Origin: Phallus indusiatus | Lineage: Eukaryota > Basidiomycota > Agaricomycetes > Phallales > Phallaceae | Length of the DNA stretch: 64,000 nucleotides | NCBI GenBank assembly: GCA_027605045.1 | Contig: JAQFWX010000035.1 | Span: 124,001-188,000, forward strand | Direction of reading: 5' to 3' | Shown: positions 21,135 to 30,490 of the stretch, one piece after another | Numbering within the stretch: position 1 is the stretch's first letter | How the letters are laid out: every line of letters starts with the position of its first letter | Translations under genes and position numbers: made by a program | Notes under the pieces: generated by a model | Told to the model about the DNA's origin: nothing | What the model saw: the letters and a program-made list of their open reading frames with translations, nothing else | The model's database searches: none

Positions 21135-21398
21135 TGTAACGGTTCCGCTATGACCAGCGGACTACTATTACCCATAGTACATATTAGTATATATATACAA
21201 TTGCATGCAGACGATCGTCGTCTGCACAAGTACCTAGTATTATGTAATGTACATAGGCGCCGTCACACCAGTAAATACCGCGTAACGGTAAAGGCGCCGG
21301 CAGCCTTTCTTACCTGCACTTGCAAATATACAGCTTTATACTGTTTGTTGTGAGTCCGTAAGAACCGGGCTAATCGTAAACTGTAACGAAACGTTACA
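21135..21398 (+). repeat. 3' LTR of outer gypsy element (264 bp)
   Basis: Identical by eye to 1580-1843; followed by the right target duplication GGTGC (21399-21403). Confidence 0.93.
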
Positions 21399-22184
21399 GG
21401 TGCGCTGCTACTACCAACTAGATTTGTACCATTAAAAAAGCGAAGTGATCGCATTTCCGAAATCGGGGCGTTTTGATGAATAAACAGGCCCTCGTATATA
21501 ATCAGGATGCGGCTCATGTTCTCACTAATAGTTCAGTGACATACCCTCATGGCAGCAATCAACGTAACCTTGGGAGCTTGGTTTATTGGAATTCAAATCA
21601 GTGTTGTAGCGTTTGGCTTTTTACTTCTTCAGTGTTGGATTTTTATTCAGAACTGGAAAAAGGAGCCGTTTTTGCTTAAACTGGTTATATCCCTGACGTT
21701 GTAAGGCCTGTCGCGCACCGCTCACTGTCATGAGATTTTACGTTGATTGTTTCTATTGACAGAGTGCTGGAGTTTCTTCTTATTTTTTTGACTTCACATG
21801 TGCTCTACTATTACTTAATAACATCCATCGGAAATGTCAAGGCTTTGGCCAGTATAGTCTGGTAAGAATTCCAGGATACCAATCTCATCTGGGCCTTTTT
21901 TCCAACGTAAATTTAATGATGTCATTGTCTACTAGGAGCTTCAAAGCAGAGGAATTGGTTGCGGTATGTGGCATACATGATTGGTGAATTTGTTACTGAG
22001 TCGGAGCAAAGATAGCAGACATAACACTTACTCACCTGTTCGTTTTTGTTCTTTATTTTGTTCTCTATCATGATCTGTGGTATTCCATCAAACTGTTTAT
22101 CCTACCAGATTCTACATTTTTAGGATTTATCACAGTACGTAACACTATGCGGCTCTCTTTCCCTATAGTAATCAGAGAAAATCC

Positions 22185-22409
22185 TAACAACAACTAGGAG
22201 TAATATAGTATATATTACGACGAGACGGAATGCACTAAGAAGTTCAAGGCGAAGCCTTGAACGTCAGAAATATACAAATGAATAAATAAGGAAAATAGCG
22301 CACCTAAGAAGTTCAAGGCGAAGCCTTGAACTCTTAGCGAGCGCGTGACTAAGCTAAAAACTATCTACGCAAGCGCCCACACTTAGTGTCGCTGACTCTA
22401 CGTTCGACA
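22185..22409 (-). repeat. copia LTR (3' LTR in element sense), 225 bp
   Basis: It carries two copies of a perfect hairpin with 9-bp arms GTTCAAGGC and GCCTTGAAC and a GAA loop, plus a short palindromic AT tract (near 22201-22218). Identical by eye to 26614-26838. Confidence 0.92.
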
Positions 22410-22424
22410 CTCCCACTCAGCGCA

Positions 22425-25400
22425 CTAAGTCGCTGCTCCCACTCCCAATTCGCTCCGGAACCTTTCGAACGTGTCGCGTGGCAGTTGTTTAGTGAATATG
22501 TCGGCCAACATGTGCTTTGTTGATGCGAATCGGGTCTCAATCTCCCCCATCTCCACCCGCTCCCTGATGAAGTGATAACGGATGTCGATGTGCTTCGCTC
22601 GACTGTGTGTAATCGGATTTCGTGCCAGCGCAATGCACCCTTGGTTGTCGATGTGTAGGATGGTTGCCTCTAGTTGAGGGTACCCGAAGTCGACTAAGAG
22701 GGTGCGCAACCAGATTGCCTCTTTGGTTGCTGTTGACGCGGCCATAAATTCGGCTTCAACGGTCGACAAAGCTACTGTTGGTTGTTTCTTGGACGACCAG
22801 CAAATGACACCGCCCGCTACATCGAAAACGAACCCGCCAATCGAACGGCGGTTGTCCGGATCTTGAGCCCAATCCGAGTCACTCCACCCAATAACGTCAA
22901 CTGCACGTTCGGCGTTCGCTCCAAAGGTCAGTCTGAATTCGGCGGTTCCTTTCAAATATCTTAAAATTCGTTTTGCAGCTTCCAGGTGTTCTTTTCCAGG
23001 GTTGCCGCCAAACTGGGAAATCAGGCCAACTGCAAACTGGATGTCGGGTCGAGTTTGCGTTGCGAAAAGTAACGATCCGACCAATTCAAGGTACTTTACG
23101 CCATTGGCGTAATCAAGGTAAGCCTTGCGCTCTTCTTCTGATGACGGACATTGAGCTTGGGACAGGTTATGCTTTACTGCTAGTGGTGTGCTGACGGGGT
23201 TGCAGTCGAGCATGCCAAAGCGGTCAAGAATTTTGCGGATGTAGGCTGTTTGATTCAGAGAAATGGTGCGTTTTTCTCTGTCTCTTTCGACCTGAATTCC
23301 CAATATGTATTTTAGCTCTCCCATGTCCGTAATTTCGAGGTGCGCGCGCAAGTTCGCCTTGAATTGTTCGATCGTCGACATGGATTTCCCGGCAACCGCC
23401 ATGTCATCAACATAGACTAGGACTATTAGATCGACACCATCCTTCCCTTTCTTCTTCAAAATGTATAGGCAGTCATCAGCGGCGCTTTTTTCGAAACCAA
23501 GCTCTCGGAGGATTCCATCGAGCTTCTGCTTCCATTGTCGTCCAGCTTGCTTTAAGCCATACAATGCCTTTTTGAGCCGCCATGACCAGCCTTCTTTTCC
23601 TCCCTCCTTCACACCCTCAGGTACGTTCATATAAATTTCCTCGTCCAGTTCACCTTGAAGATAGGCGCTGACAACATCCACTTGGTGCAGCTCCAGATCT
23701 TCATGTGCTACAATTGACAATAAGACGCGAAGGGTCGTGAACTTTGCGACGGAAGAAAATGTTTCCGAAAAATCGACACCTGGCACTTGTGAGAAGCCCT
23801 TGGCAACAATTCTCGCCTTGCGTTTCGTCACATCGCCATCGCCGTTTCTCTTGGTTTTAAAGACTATGCGACTGCCTACAGCCTTTCGTCCTTCCGGGAT
23901 CTTTTTAACCCACTCAAAAGTTCCCGTTGCCTGCAACATCTTGTACTCCACCTCGATCGCCTTCTCCCACTGCTTCGACTCAAGTGACAGGGTTGCTTCT
24001 CGGTAAGTTTCAGGGTCACCCTCGACTGTAAGATAGGCATGATGTTGATCAGGTGTTTCTTCAGACGCTACATCAACTTCTTTCTCAGTTGCGGCCACAC
24101 CTGGTGGTGCCGGTGGTTTTCTTATTCTTTGAGGATGGTCTCGCGGCGGCAGGTTCGCCCACTTGCTCCCGCGCGGTTGGCTGACCTTCTCCACCGGTGC
24201 CGTCTCATTTTGCTTCTCAGCATGCTCCTCCGCAGGTGGCTCCACAGGATCGCTACCAGCTTCTTCGGCAACATCCCCACCATTCCCTTCGTCAGCATTG
24301 TCACCAGCATCTTCTTCCGGGAACAGTGCATCCAGTTCGGCTCGGGTCGGCGGCCTACCCCTTGTCTCGATGATGGCCAGGTCAGCAGGGCTGTCGTCTT
24401 CCACGAAAACGACATCACGGGCTGTGATGATATCATGGTTGTCTTCTCCCACCACTTCAAACCTGTAGCCCTTCGTTTCATCGGCCCACCAACCAAGCAG
24501 CCGGCACTTGGTAGAGGTAGGTTCTAACTTTCCACCGCGAAGTTTCTTAGGAATATTGACATATGCAACAGAACCAAACATCCGGATATGCGAAATGTCG
24601 GGCTTCCGGCCATACCAGGCCTCGAACGGCACCTTATCCTTCAACTTCGAGGTGTATGTGCAGCTCCTTATGTGCACAGCATAATTGAATGCCTCGCCCC
24701 AGTAACGCAGGTCCATTTGCGCAGAATGCAACATGCACCGAACCATTGCAAATATAATGGCAATCGCTCGCTCAACGATCCCATTTTGTTCCGGTGTGTA
24801 AGGTACGGTTGTCTCGGCAATGATGCCATTCTTCTTGCAAAATTCATTGAGCTCATCATTAATTAGCTCTCGACCATTATCACAGCGCAGACGCTTCAAC
24901 ATCATGCCGGATTGTCGTTCCAGCATCGTGATGATTTCTCGCAGGGCTTTTATTGCTTCGCCCTTCGTACGGAGCAATCGACCGACCGGGAATCTTGTCG
25001 CCGCTTCTACCACAAGAAGTGCAAACCTCATCCTGGACCAAGTCTCGACATAGAACGGGCCAGTCAGATCAATGGTGATCAGGTCCATCTTGGCATGTTC
25101 GGTCTCGCTCGCTTTCGGGAATGGCAATCGGTGAGACTTCCCAGTCACACATCCTTCGCACACATGATCGAATTCATTCATCGCTGAAATCTCCAGACCC
25201 TTCACCATATCTTTGCGCGTCATCTCTCGGATTGCATCAAGATGAAGGTGACCTAAGCGACGGTGCCAGACTCTCAAGCTCCCACTCGTCGCGACAAGTG
25301 CAGCTTCACTCTGGTCTTCCAGACAGTTGATGTGGTACAGTGCTCGGGTGCCGTCAGTCAACGTTGCTCGAATGATTTCTTCGCCACCCTGCCAGACACT

Positions 25401-26609
25401 TAGTCCACCATCACAGCTACTGTAAGTTATTCCGTTCTTCTGTAATTGCCCGAGACTAACGAGATTGACAGCTAATGATGGGACATGCAGCGCATTATGC
25501 AATACCACATCAAAACAGCCTGTCGGCAATCTACTCTTGAAGGTAACGGATCCTCGACCGACAACCGGAACTCTTCGTGCATCTCCCACTGATATGAATT
25601 CTCCAGATGCACTTCTGTAATTCGTGAAGAACTTCTTATCGCGAAACATGTGGGATGTTGCTCCGGTATCAAGAACAAGATTGGACTTCACAACCGGACT
25701 GGCCTGGACCATGAACAGCTGACCGACCTCTCGCACGCCAAGGTTCTGCACCACTGTCGTGTGGTTCGCTGCGCCTACAGTTCCACTCGTCCCGGATTTG
25801 TTCTTGTCCTTTTTCGGACATTGCCTGGCCCAATGCCCCTTCTCATGGCAGTAACGGCACTCGTCATCGGGTTTGGGTCCGGAACCCTCACCCTTTCTCT
25901 TCCCGCGCTTGTCTCTCGTCGCAAGAAGAGCTGTCTCGCTGGCCTTTTCTTTCTGCCGTCGATTGTATTCACCAATCAACACGGTCCCGACATGGTCCGT
26001 CGTCAATTTCGATGAATCCAGGCTAAATAGTTGGATCTTGACTAGATCCCAGGAGGCTTCTCGGGGTAACGATAGCACCAGCGCTCGAGCAATGTGGATA
26101 TTCGGGATGTTTTCACCGGCAGCAGCAATCTTCTGACCCAAATCGAGAATAGACGCAACGTGTTCAGGCATTGACTCTCCGTCAACATATTTTCGGGTGT
26201 ACAATTCCTCAAAATGGTAATGCACGTTGATTCTCTGCTGGTTATTGACATATAGATCTTCCCACGCGTCCCACACTTCTTTCGACGTCGCTTTGCCTTT
26301 GACATGCGGCCACTGTGACGTGTCGGCTGCACTAAGCATCAACCCCTGTGCCGCTTGATCTCGTTGCATCCACTCCAGGTACTCCTTTCGCTCAGCTTTC
26401 CAAGTCTGATCGCTCGTTTTGTCAGGCTTAGTGTCTTCAGGTTTTTCGGGACATGTCTCTATCCCTTGAACCACAAGCCACAAATATCGAGCTTGCAGGG
26501 CTGACTTCATATAGCCTGCCCACAAGGTGTAGTTCTGACCATTCAACTTCGGGAACTTAAAGGCTTGACTTAGGTCAGACGAACTGGATGGATCGCTAGC
26601 GGGGCCCAT
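22425..26609 (-). CDS. copia Gag-Pol polyprotein
   Basis: A single uninterrupted 1394-residue frame from ATG 26609. Order: Gag (UBN2-like, residues about 15-230), CCHC knuckle (CRYCHEKGHWARQC), protease (LVLDTGATSHMF), pre-integrase (WHRRLGHLHLDAI), integrase (IDLTGPF, CDNGRE, PYTPEQNGIVERA), reverse transcriptase (FSETFSSVAKFTTLR, LVYVDDMAV) and RNase H (SDSDWAQDP, STVEAEFMA). Integrase before RT is the copia order. All catalytic motifs are present and no break is seen. Protein and RNA act in cytoplasmic particles and the integrase in the nucleus, as known for the superfamily. Confidence 0.95.
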   Translation of the reverse strand: MGPASDPSSSSDLSQAFKFPKLNGQNYTLWAGYMKSALQARYLWLVVQGIETCPEKPEDTKPDKTSDQTWKAERKEYLEWMQRDQAAQGLMLSAADTSQWPHVKGKATSKEVWDAWEDLYVNNQQRINVHYHFEELYTRKYVDGESMPEHVASILDLGQKIAAAGENIPNIHIARALVLSLPREASWDLVKIQLFSLDSSKLTTDHVGTVLIGEYNRRQKEKASETALLATRDKRGKRKGEGSGPKPDDECRYCHEKGHWARQCPKKDKNKSGTSGTVGAANHTTVVQNLGVREVGQLFMVQASPVVKSNLVLDTGATSHMFRDKKFFTNYRSASGEFISVGDARRVPVVGRGSVTFKSRLPTGCFDVVLHNALHVPSLAVNLVSLGQLQKNGITYSSCDGGLSVWQGGEEIIRATLTDGTRALYHINCLEDQSEAALVATSGSLRVWHRRLGHLHLDAIREMTRKDMVKGLEISAMNEFDHVCEGCVTGKSHRLPFPKASETEHAKMDLITIDLTGPFYVETWSRMRFALLVVEAATRFPVGRLLRTKGEAIKALREIITMLERQSGMMLKRLRCDNGRELINDELNEFCKKNGIIAETTVPYTPEQNGIVERAIAIIFAMVRCMLHSAQMDLRYWGEAFNYAVHIRSCTYTSKLKDKVPFEAWYGRKPDISHIRMFGSVAYVNIPKKLRGGKLEPTSTKCRLLGWWADETKGYRFEVVGEDNHDIITARDVVFVEDDSPADLAIIETRGRPPTRAELDALFPEEDAGDNADEGNGGDVAEEAGSDPVEPPAEEHAEKQNETAPVEKVSQPRGSKWANLPPRDHPQRIRKPPAPPGVAATEKEVDVASEETPDQHHAYLTVEGDPETYREATLSLESKQWEKAIEVEYKMLQATGTFEWVKKIPEGRKAVGSRIVFKTKRNGDGDVTKRKARIVAKGFSQVPGVDFSETFSSVAKFTTLRVLLSIVAHEDLELHQVDVVSAYLQGELDEEIYMNVPEGVKEGGKEGWSWRLKKALYGLKQAGRQWKQKLDGILRELGFEKSAADDCLYILKKKGKDGVDLIVLVYVDDMAVAGKSMSTIEQFKANLRAHLEITDMGELKYILGIQVERDREKRTISLNQTAYIRKILDRFGMLDCNPVSTPLAVKHNLSQAQCPSSEEERKAYLDYANGVKYLELVGSLLFATQTRPDIQFAVGLISQFGGNPGKEHLEAAKRILRYLKGTAEFRLTFGANAERAVDVIGWSDSDWAQDPDNRRSIGGFVFDVAGGVICWSSKKQPTVALSTVEAEFMAASTATKEAIWLRTLLVDFGYPQLEATILHIDNQGCIALARNPITHSRAKHIDIRYHFIRERVEMGEIETRFASTKHMLADIFTKQLPRDTFERFRSELGVGAAT

Positions 26610-26613
26610 AACC

Positions 26614-26838
26614 TAACAACAACTAGGAGTAATATAGTATATATTACGACGAGACGGAATGCACTAAGAAGTTCAAGGCGAAGCCTTGAACGTCAGAAAT
26701 ATACAAATGAATAAATAAGGAAAATAGCGCACCTAAGAAGTTCAAGGCGAAGCCTTGAACTCTTAGCGAGCGCGTGACTAAGCTAAAAACTATCTACGCA
26801 AGCGCCCACACTTAGTGTCGCTGACTCTACGTTCGACA
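26614..26838 (-). repeat. copia LTR (5' LTR in element sense), 225 bp
   Basis: Second copy of the hairpin-bearing LTR. The TSD AATCC follows at 26839-26843, and the polyprotein ATG lies 4 nt inside the element. Confidence 0.92.
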
Positions 26839-28195
26839 AATCCCGCCAACAGTCCAGAGAAACTTCCTGCTTCCTAGTGTACTCGTGAGTGATGCACCAT
26901 ACCTCCTTTTATAATTACTAATGCTTCACATGGAGTTTTTACTTACATTAGCAAAAGCCGGTAAGTTGTTAGTCAAAGTGAATTAAATGGTCATTAACAG
27001 CTATACGTGTACACCGAATAGCTCTCGACTCAGGTGCTCCTTTTTAGTTACCATCATAACCATAAGCTAAAGAGTCCATATTTTTTTGTCAGCCGCAAGC
27101 GTACTCGAGTGGGTATTGTATTGATTACCTTGAAGCAATAAATCTACACGGATTATTATATTAGACTCACTCAAAAAGAGCTTGCCATGGCGCCGAGATT
27201 AGCACAAGCAGGTCTTTCAATCGATCTTGCGATAGATGTAATTATTATGCTGGCTATGTTCCACTTTTTCTATACTAATCGCACCAGAGTGAAGAGGTCA
27301 GCAGCTCCTTCTCTGACAAGCCCCTAAGAACCTTCAAACCATACACATTTACAGCACGCAAAGTCTACTTCACAAGCTCACACTGTATACCTTTGCCTCC
27401 GGATCTTTAACAGTCGTGGCTAACGTCTTAATTCTTGCCACGGTGAGCTTCCCTTCTCTCTTCTCTATATACGACCCTTAGACGAATTGTTATAGTTCTT
27501 CAGTGAGCCTAATACGCAGATATATTCGGGTATTTCTTTTATTCTCCCTCACTGTAAGTATATATGTTCTCGGAAATCGTCGCTAACTAAGATTAACGCA
27601 AAGTATATGCCAATTGTCTCCTTGCAATGTAAGTCCACCATGGTTCATATTACAATATTTTGAACATCACATGGTCATATGTTATAGGCTCAACGCTCGA
27701 TCACATCTAAGGGAAAACTACGACACCGCAGGAGATCTCTCTATTGAATCAACCAACCCCGTGAACATTTCTCTACCTGTTTTCACCGTATCGAAGGAGT
27801 TCACTGGATCACCTGCCAGAGTCTCGGAACACCTTTCACATTCACACGTTACACACTCGTCTGATCTAGGGAGTATGGTTGAGGGTTCAGCCGATTCTCA
27901 AACTGCAGAGGCGAATGGTAATGAGATGTTTGTAGTGTGATAGGGAAGAAAGCTGTAGTAGAATTATCTAAATGCACTGTGATGTATGGTGTACGCCTGT
28001 ATGCGCGTATGTTTGAGATATTAATTTACCTCAAAAAATCTGATTTTGTATGGCTAAGTATTTAGAAATTGGAATTTTGCATCTCAAACGACTACCTGAT
28101 ACCTGGGTTTAGGCCAAGGAAGCACTAATAATCCGTCTAAACGTGAATTATGTATGATTTTTGCGGACCAATCATCCTTACATTTTGTATAACCC

Positions 28196-28431
28196 TGTTG
28201 GTATCGGAAATACAAAGGACGCTTAGGCGCCGCCGAAGGCGGCGCATGTAGCACAATGCTAAGAGAATAATTAGCAAAATATTAGTATAGCTTTAGTAAA
28301 GACCAAGTAAAATATTATAAATTCCGGTAGCTAGTTTTCTCCTAATTTCATATTATATTTAGTATAAAAACTGTATATTTTTCGAGCTATTAAATACAAG
28401 TTCTATCTATTTTGAACTGCGCGTTGCGACA
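28196..28431. mobile_element. solo LTR, copia-like (236 bp)
   Basis: It starts TGTTGGTATC, ends CGTTGCGACA, and is flanked by AACCC (28191-28195 and 28432-28436). Length and layout resemble the copia LTR at 22185-22409: an AT-rich body, a TATA-like tataaaaac near 28362, and a perfect hairpin with 8-bp arms GCGCCGCC and GGCGGCGC around a GAA loop (28227-28245). No coding sequence. The sequence itself differs from the neighbouring copia LTR, so it is another family. Confidence 0.75.
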
Positions 28432-28639
28432 AACCCAATTCCCAACTCATGTTTTCTATGTACTCAACAAGCATAATCTGTAATAAATACCTATTCTAGA
28501 GCACTTTCAAAAAAAAAAGTTCTTAGGAAGTCGAGGACCCAACGAGGACCGACAAAGCTCATTCAACAGCCAGTAGCCGCCGCCAGTCCGATCGTAACGC
28601 GTGACGGCATTCAGAGCCTATACATGCACTGGCAGGGGA

Positions 28640-30419
28640 ATGAAGCAATGTCTTTTTTTCCTGCATAAACGTACTGGGTTATCATATCCCCGGCCAGGGA
28701 TTTGGAGGAAGTTTTATCATGCTCCTAGCTTGATCTCAAAAATGTCATCTCGTGGTTTAGTCGCGGAAAAAACAGCGCCGTAAGACATTCGACCCTCCAG
28801 TCTAAACCGCACTCACACTGAGGATCCTTTTTTAAAGAAATGATACGTTGGAGAGTTATTTTACGAGCCCCAGGACTATATATTGTGGTATAGATCCAAC
28901 AGCCGGATCTTTGCACGTTGGAAATCTTGTTCCGCTTCTCAACCTGCTCTACTTTCAGCTGGCAGGACACCAAAGTATCGCACTGGTGAGAAAAATGTCA
29001 CAGTCATCCTCCTATTTTTTGAAATAATCAGGTTGGAGGTGCTACTGGTTTAATCGGCGATCCATCTGGACGTGATGAAGAACGACCTCTTCAAACATCA
29101 GAGGTCATTAGTCAAAACAGCATGAGCATTTGTCACCAACTAAACGTGATTTTCGATAATGCCATGAATTATGCGTCCAAAAGGACGTCTCTTCAAGGAC
29201 CCGTCACTCCAATCCAAATTATGAACAATTTGGATTGGTGGCAAGAGATGTCTTTAATAAGATTCTTGCAGTCCACTGGTAAACACATGAGGCTCGCGCC
29301 CATGCTTTCTCGGGAAAGGTTGAATGTTTTCTATGGAAAGAAGGCTAATTTCTGACATTTTATCACTAGTGTCAAAAACCGCATGTCCTCCGCTAGCGGA
29401 ATTTCCTTCGCCGAGTTTTCTTATCAGCTTCTACAAGCCTATGACTTCTGGTATCTTTACAAGCACCATTCTTGTCGGGCACAAATAGGAGGGTCAGATC
29501 AATGGGGAAATATCATATCTGGTTTAGATCTAATTCTTAGGAAAGAGTCAGGCCTATCTGCTGACGACAAGGCATACGGGATCACTACTCCTTTGCTGAC
29601 CACTTCCTCCGGCCAGAAATTTGGAAAAAGCGCGGGAAACGCTGTTTGGTTGGATAGTAACAAAACAAGTGTTTTCGACTTCTATCAGGCAAACAGCTTT
29701 GCGTGTTATCTTGACAAAGGTTCATTACTGATTTCATATGTAGTTTTTCTGGCGAACAACCGATGCAGACGTTGAAAAGTATTTGAACATTTTTACATTT
29801 ATTCCCTCAGAAGAGATTGCGACTATAATGGAGGAGCATAAGGTTGGTTTTTTAAGATTTGACTTCAACTTTATTATATCTTCGTAGGTACAACCGGATC
29901 GACGTGTAGCGCAACGCTTGTTAGCACGCGACGTGACAGAAATGATTCACGGAGGTCTTCATAAGTTTGCATACTCAATTTTGCATTTGTCTTAAGCGAT
30001 GTTGTCTTACAGGAAACGGGCTTTCGCAGGCTGAGGCAGCCACTCGCCTCTTATTCGACACTGACCTTCACGACATACGATTAGAAGATGCGGCGAAAGC
30101 ACTTGAAAACGATTCCAGATACCATCCTCTTCCCAAAAACGAATTAGTCGATGTACCTATAGCGAAATTGGCGATGAAAACTGGTCTTGTTCAATCTAGA
30201 GGTGAAAATACTATTTTTTCTATCTTAGCCCCTTTGAAAGCTGACTATAATGAAGGCGAGGCAAATAGACTTATTCAGGCGAAAGGCTTGTATCTAAATA
30301 ATACTCCCGTACAAACTACGGACCGCAAGTTGCAGAAGACTGATCTTCTACAAGGACACGTTGTAGTTTTACGGGCTGGAAAAGATAAACATGCTGTCCT
30401 TGTGTTTAAGGACAACTAA
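28640..30419 (+). CDS. MSY1: mitochondrial tyrosyl-tRNA synthetase
   Basis: Seven exons: 28640-28779, 28838-28985, 29032-29318, 29370-29688, 29744-29842, 29888-29954, 30013-30419; all phases agree and give 488 residues. The enzyme charges mitochondrial tRNA-Tyr with tyrosine. The basic N-terminus ([13 protein letters not shown]) suits a matrix-targeting peptide. The class-I HIGH-type site is [11 protein letters not shown], the Tyr-binding segment is [11 protein letters not shown], and the KMSKS-type loop is KFGKSAGN. The C-terminus ends in an S4-like RNA-binding region ([14 protein letters not shown]). The ATG at 28640 is the first in frame. Intron 4 (29689-29743) begins GC rather than GT. 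Confidence 0.92.
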
Positions 30420-30490
30420 ATAGAATCCATATACTATCAAAAAAGTATATACACTCAGTAATTTTGATACCAGTACCAAATCAGTCTAAC

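Larger units (their letters stand above)
1580..21398 (+). mobile_element. Ty3/gypsy chromovirus interrupted by three nested LTR insertions
   Basis: The element runs between two 264-bp LTRs that look identical by eye, starts TGTAACG, ends CGTTACA, and is flanked by the duplication GGTGC (1575-1579 and 21399-21403). Order on the plus strand: LTR, frame-broken 5' gag, gag-protease, RT-RNase H-integrase-chromodomain (pol), a third frame-broken ORF, a purine-rich tract, LTR. Three later insertions sit in pol (6372-7000, 7226-16663, 16946-17584). Subtracting them and one copy of each 5-bp duplication leaves about 9.1 kb. Identical LTRs imply a young insertion, and the nested elements must be younger still. 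No convincing tRNA-complementary primer site was recognised after the left LTR. Confidence 0.93.
22185..26838 (-). mobile_element. complete Ty1/copia retrotransposon
   Basis: The 4654-bp element has 225-bp LTRs at 22185-22409 and 26614-26838 (identical by eye) and the duplication AATCC (22180-22184 and 26839-26843). On its own strand it starts TGTCGAACG and ends GTTGTTGTTA, so the 3' terminus is TA rather than the usual CA. A purine tract (GAGTGGGAG, 22410-22418 complement) precedes the 3' LTR. The single ORF begins only 4 nt after the 5' LTR. Intact coding sequence and matching LTRs indicate a recent, possibly active copy. Confidence 0.95.
21549..27940 (+). pseudogene. DUF6534-type membrane protein gene split by a copia element
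   Basis: N-terminal exons lie left of the copia element: 21549-21700, 21763-21861 and 21936-21963 are joined by good GT-AG introns and encode typical family segments (AWFIGIQISVVAFGF; VLYYYLITSIGNVKALASIV). C-terminal exons lie to its right: about 27093-27296, 27364-27442, 27496-27553, 27604-27628 and 27688-27940, ending with the family's LYxNxxLAxLNAR-type motif and a polar tail. These DUF6534 proteins are basidiomycete multi-pass membrane proteins of unknown function. The insertion may lie in an intron, but an in-frame TAA at 27139-27141 and poorly conserved sequence near 22000-22180 also argue that the gene is dead. The large gypsy element ends 145 bp before the ATG. Confidence 0.7.

Noticed and set aside
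28227..28245. GC hairpin as a rho-independent-type terminator
   Set aside because: The organism is eukaryotic and the hairpin lies inside a solo LTR.
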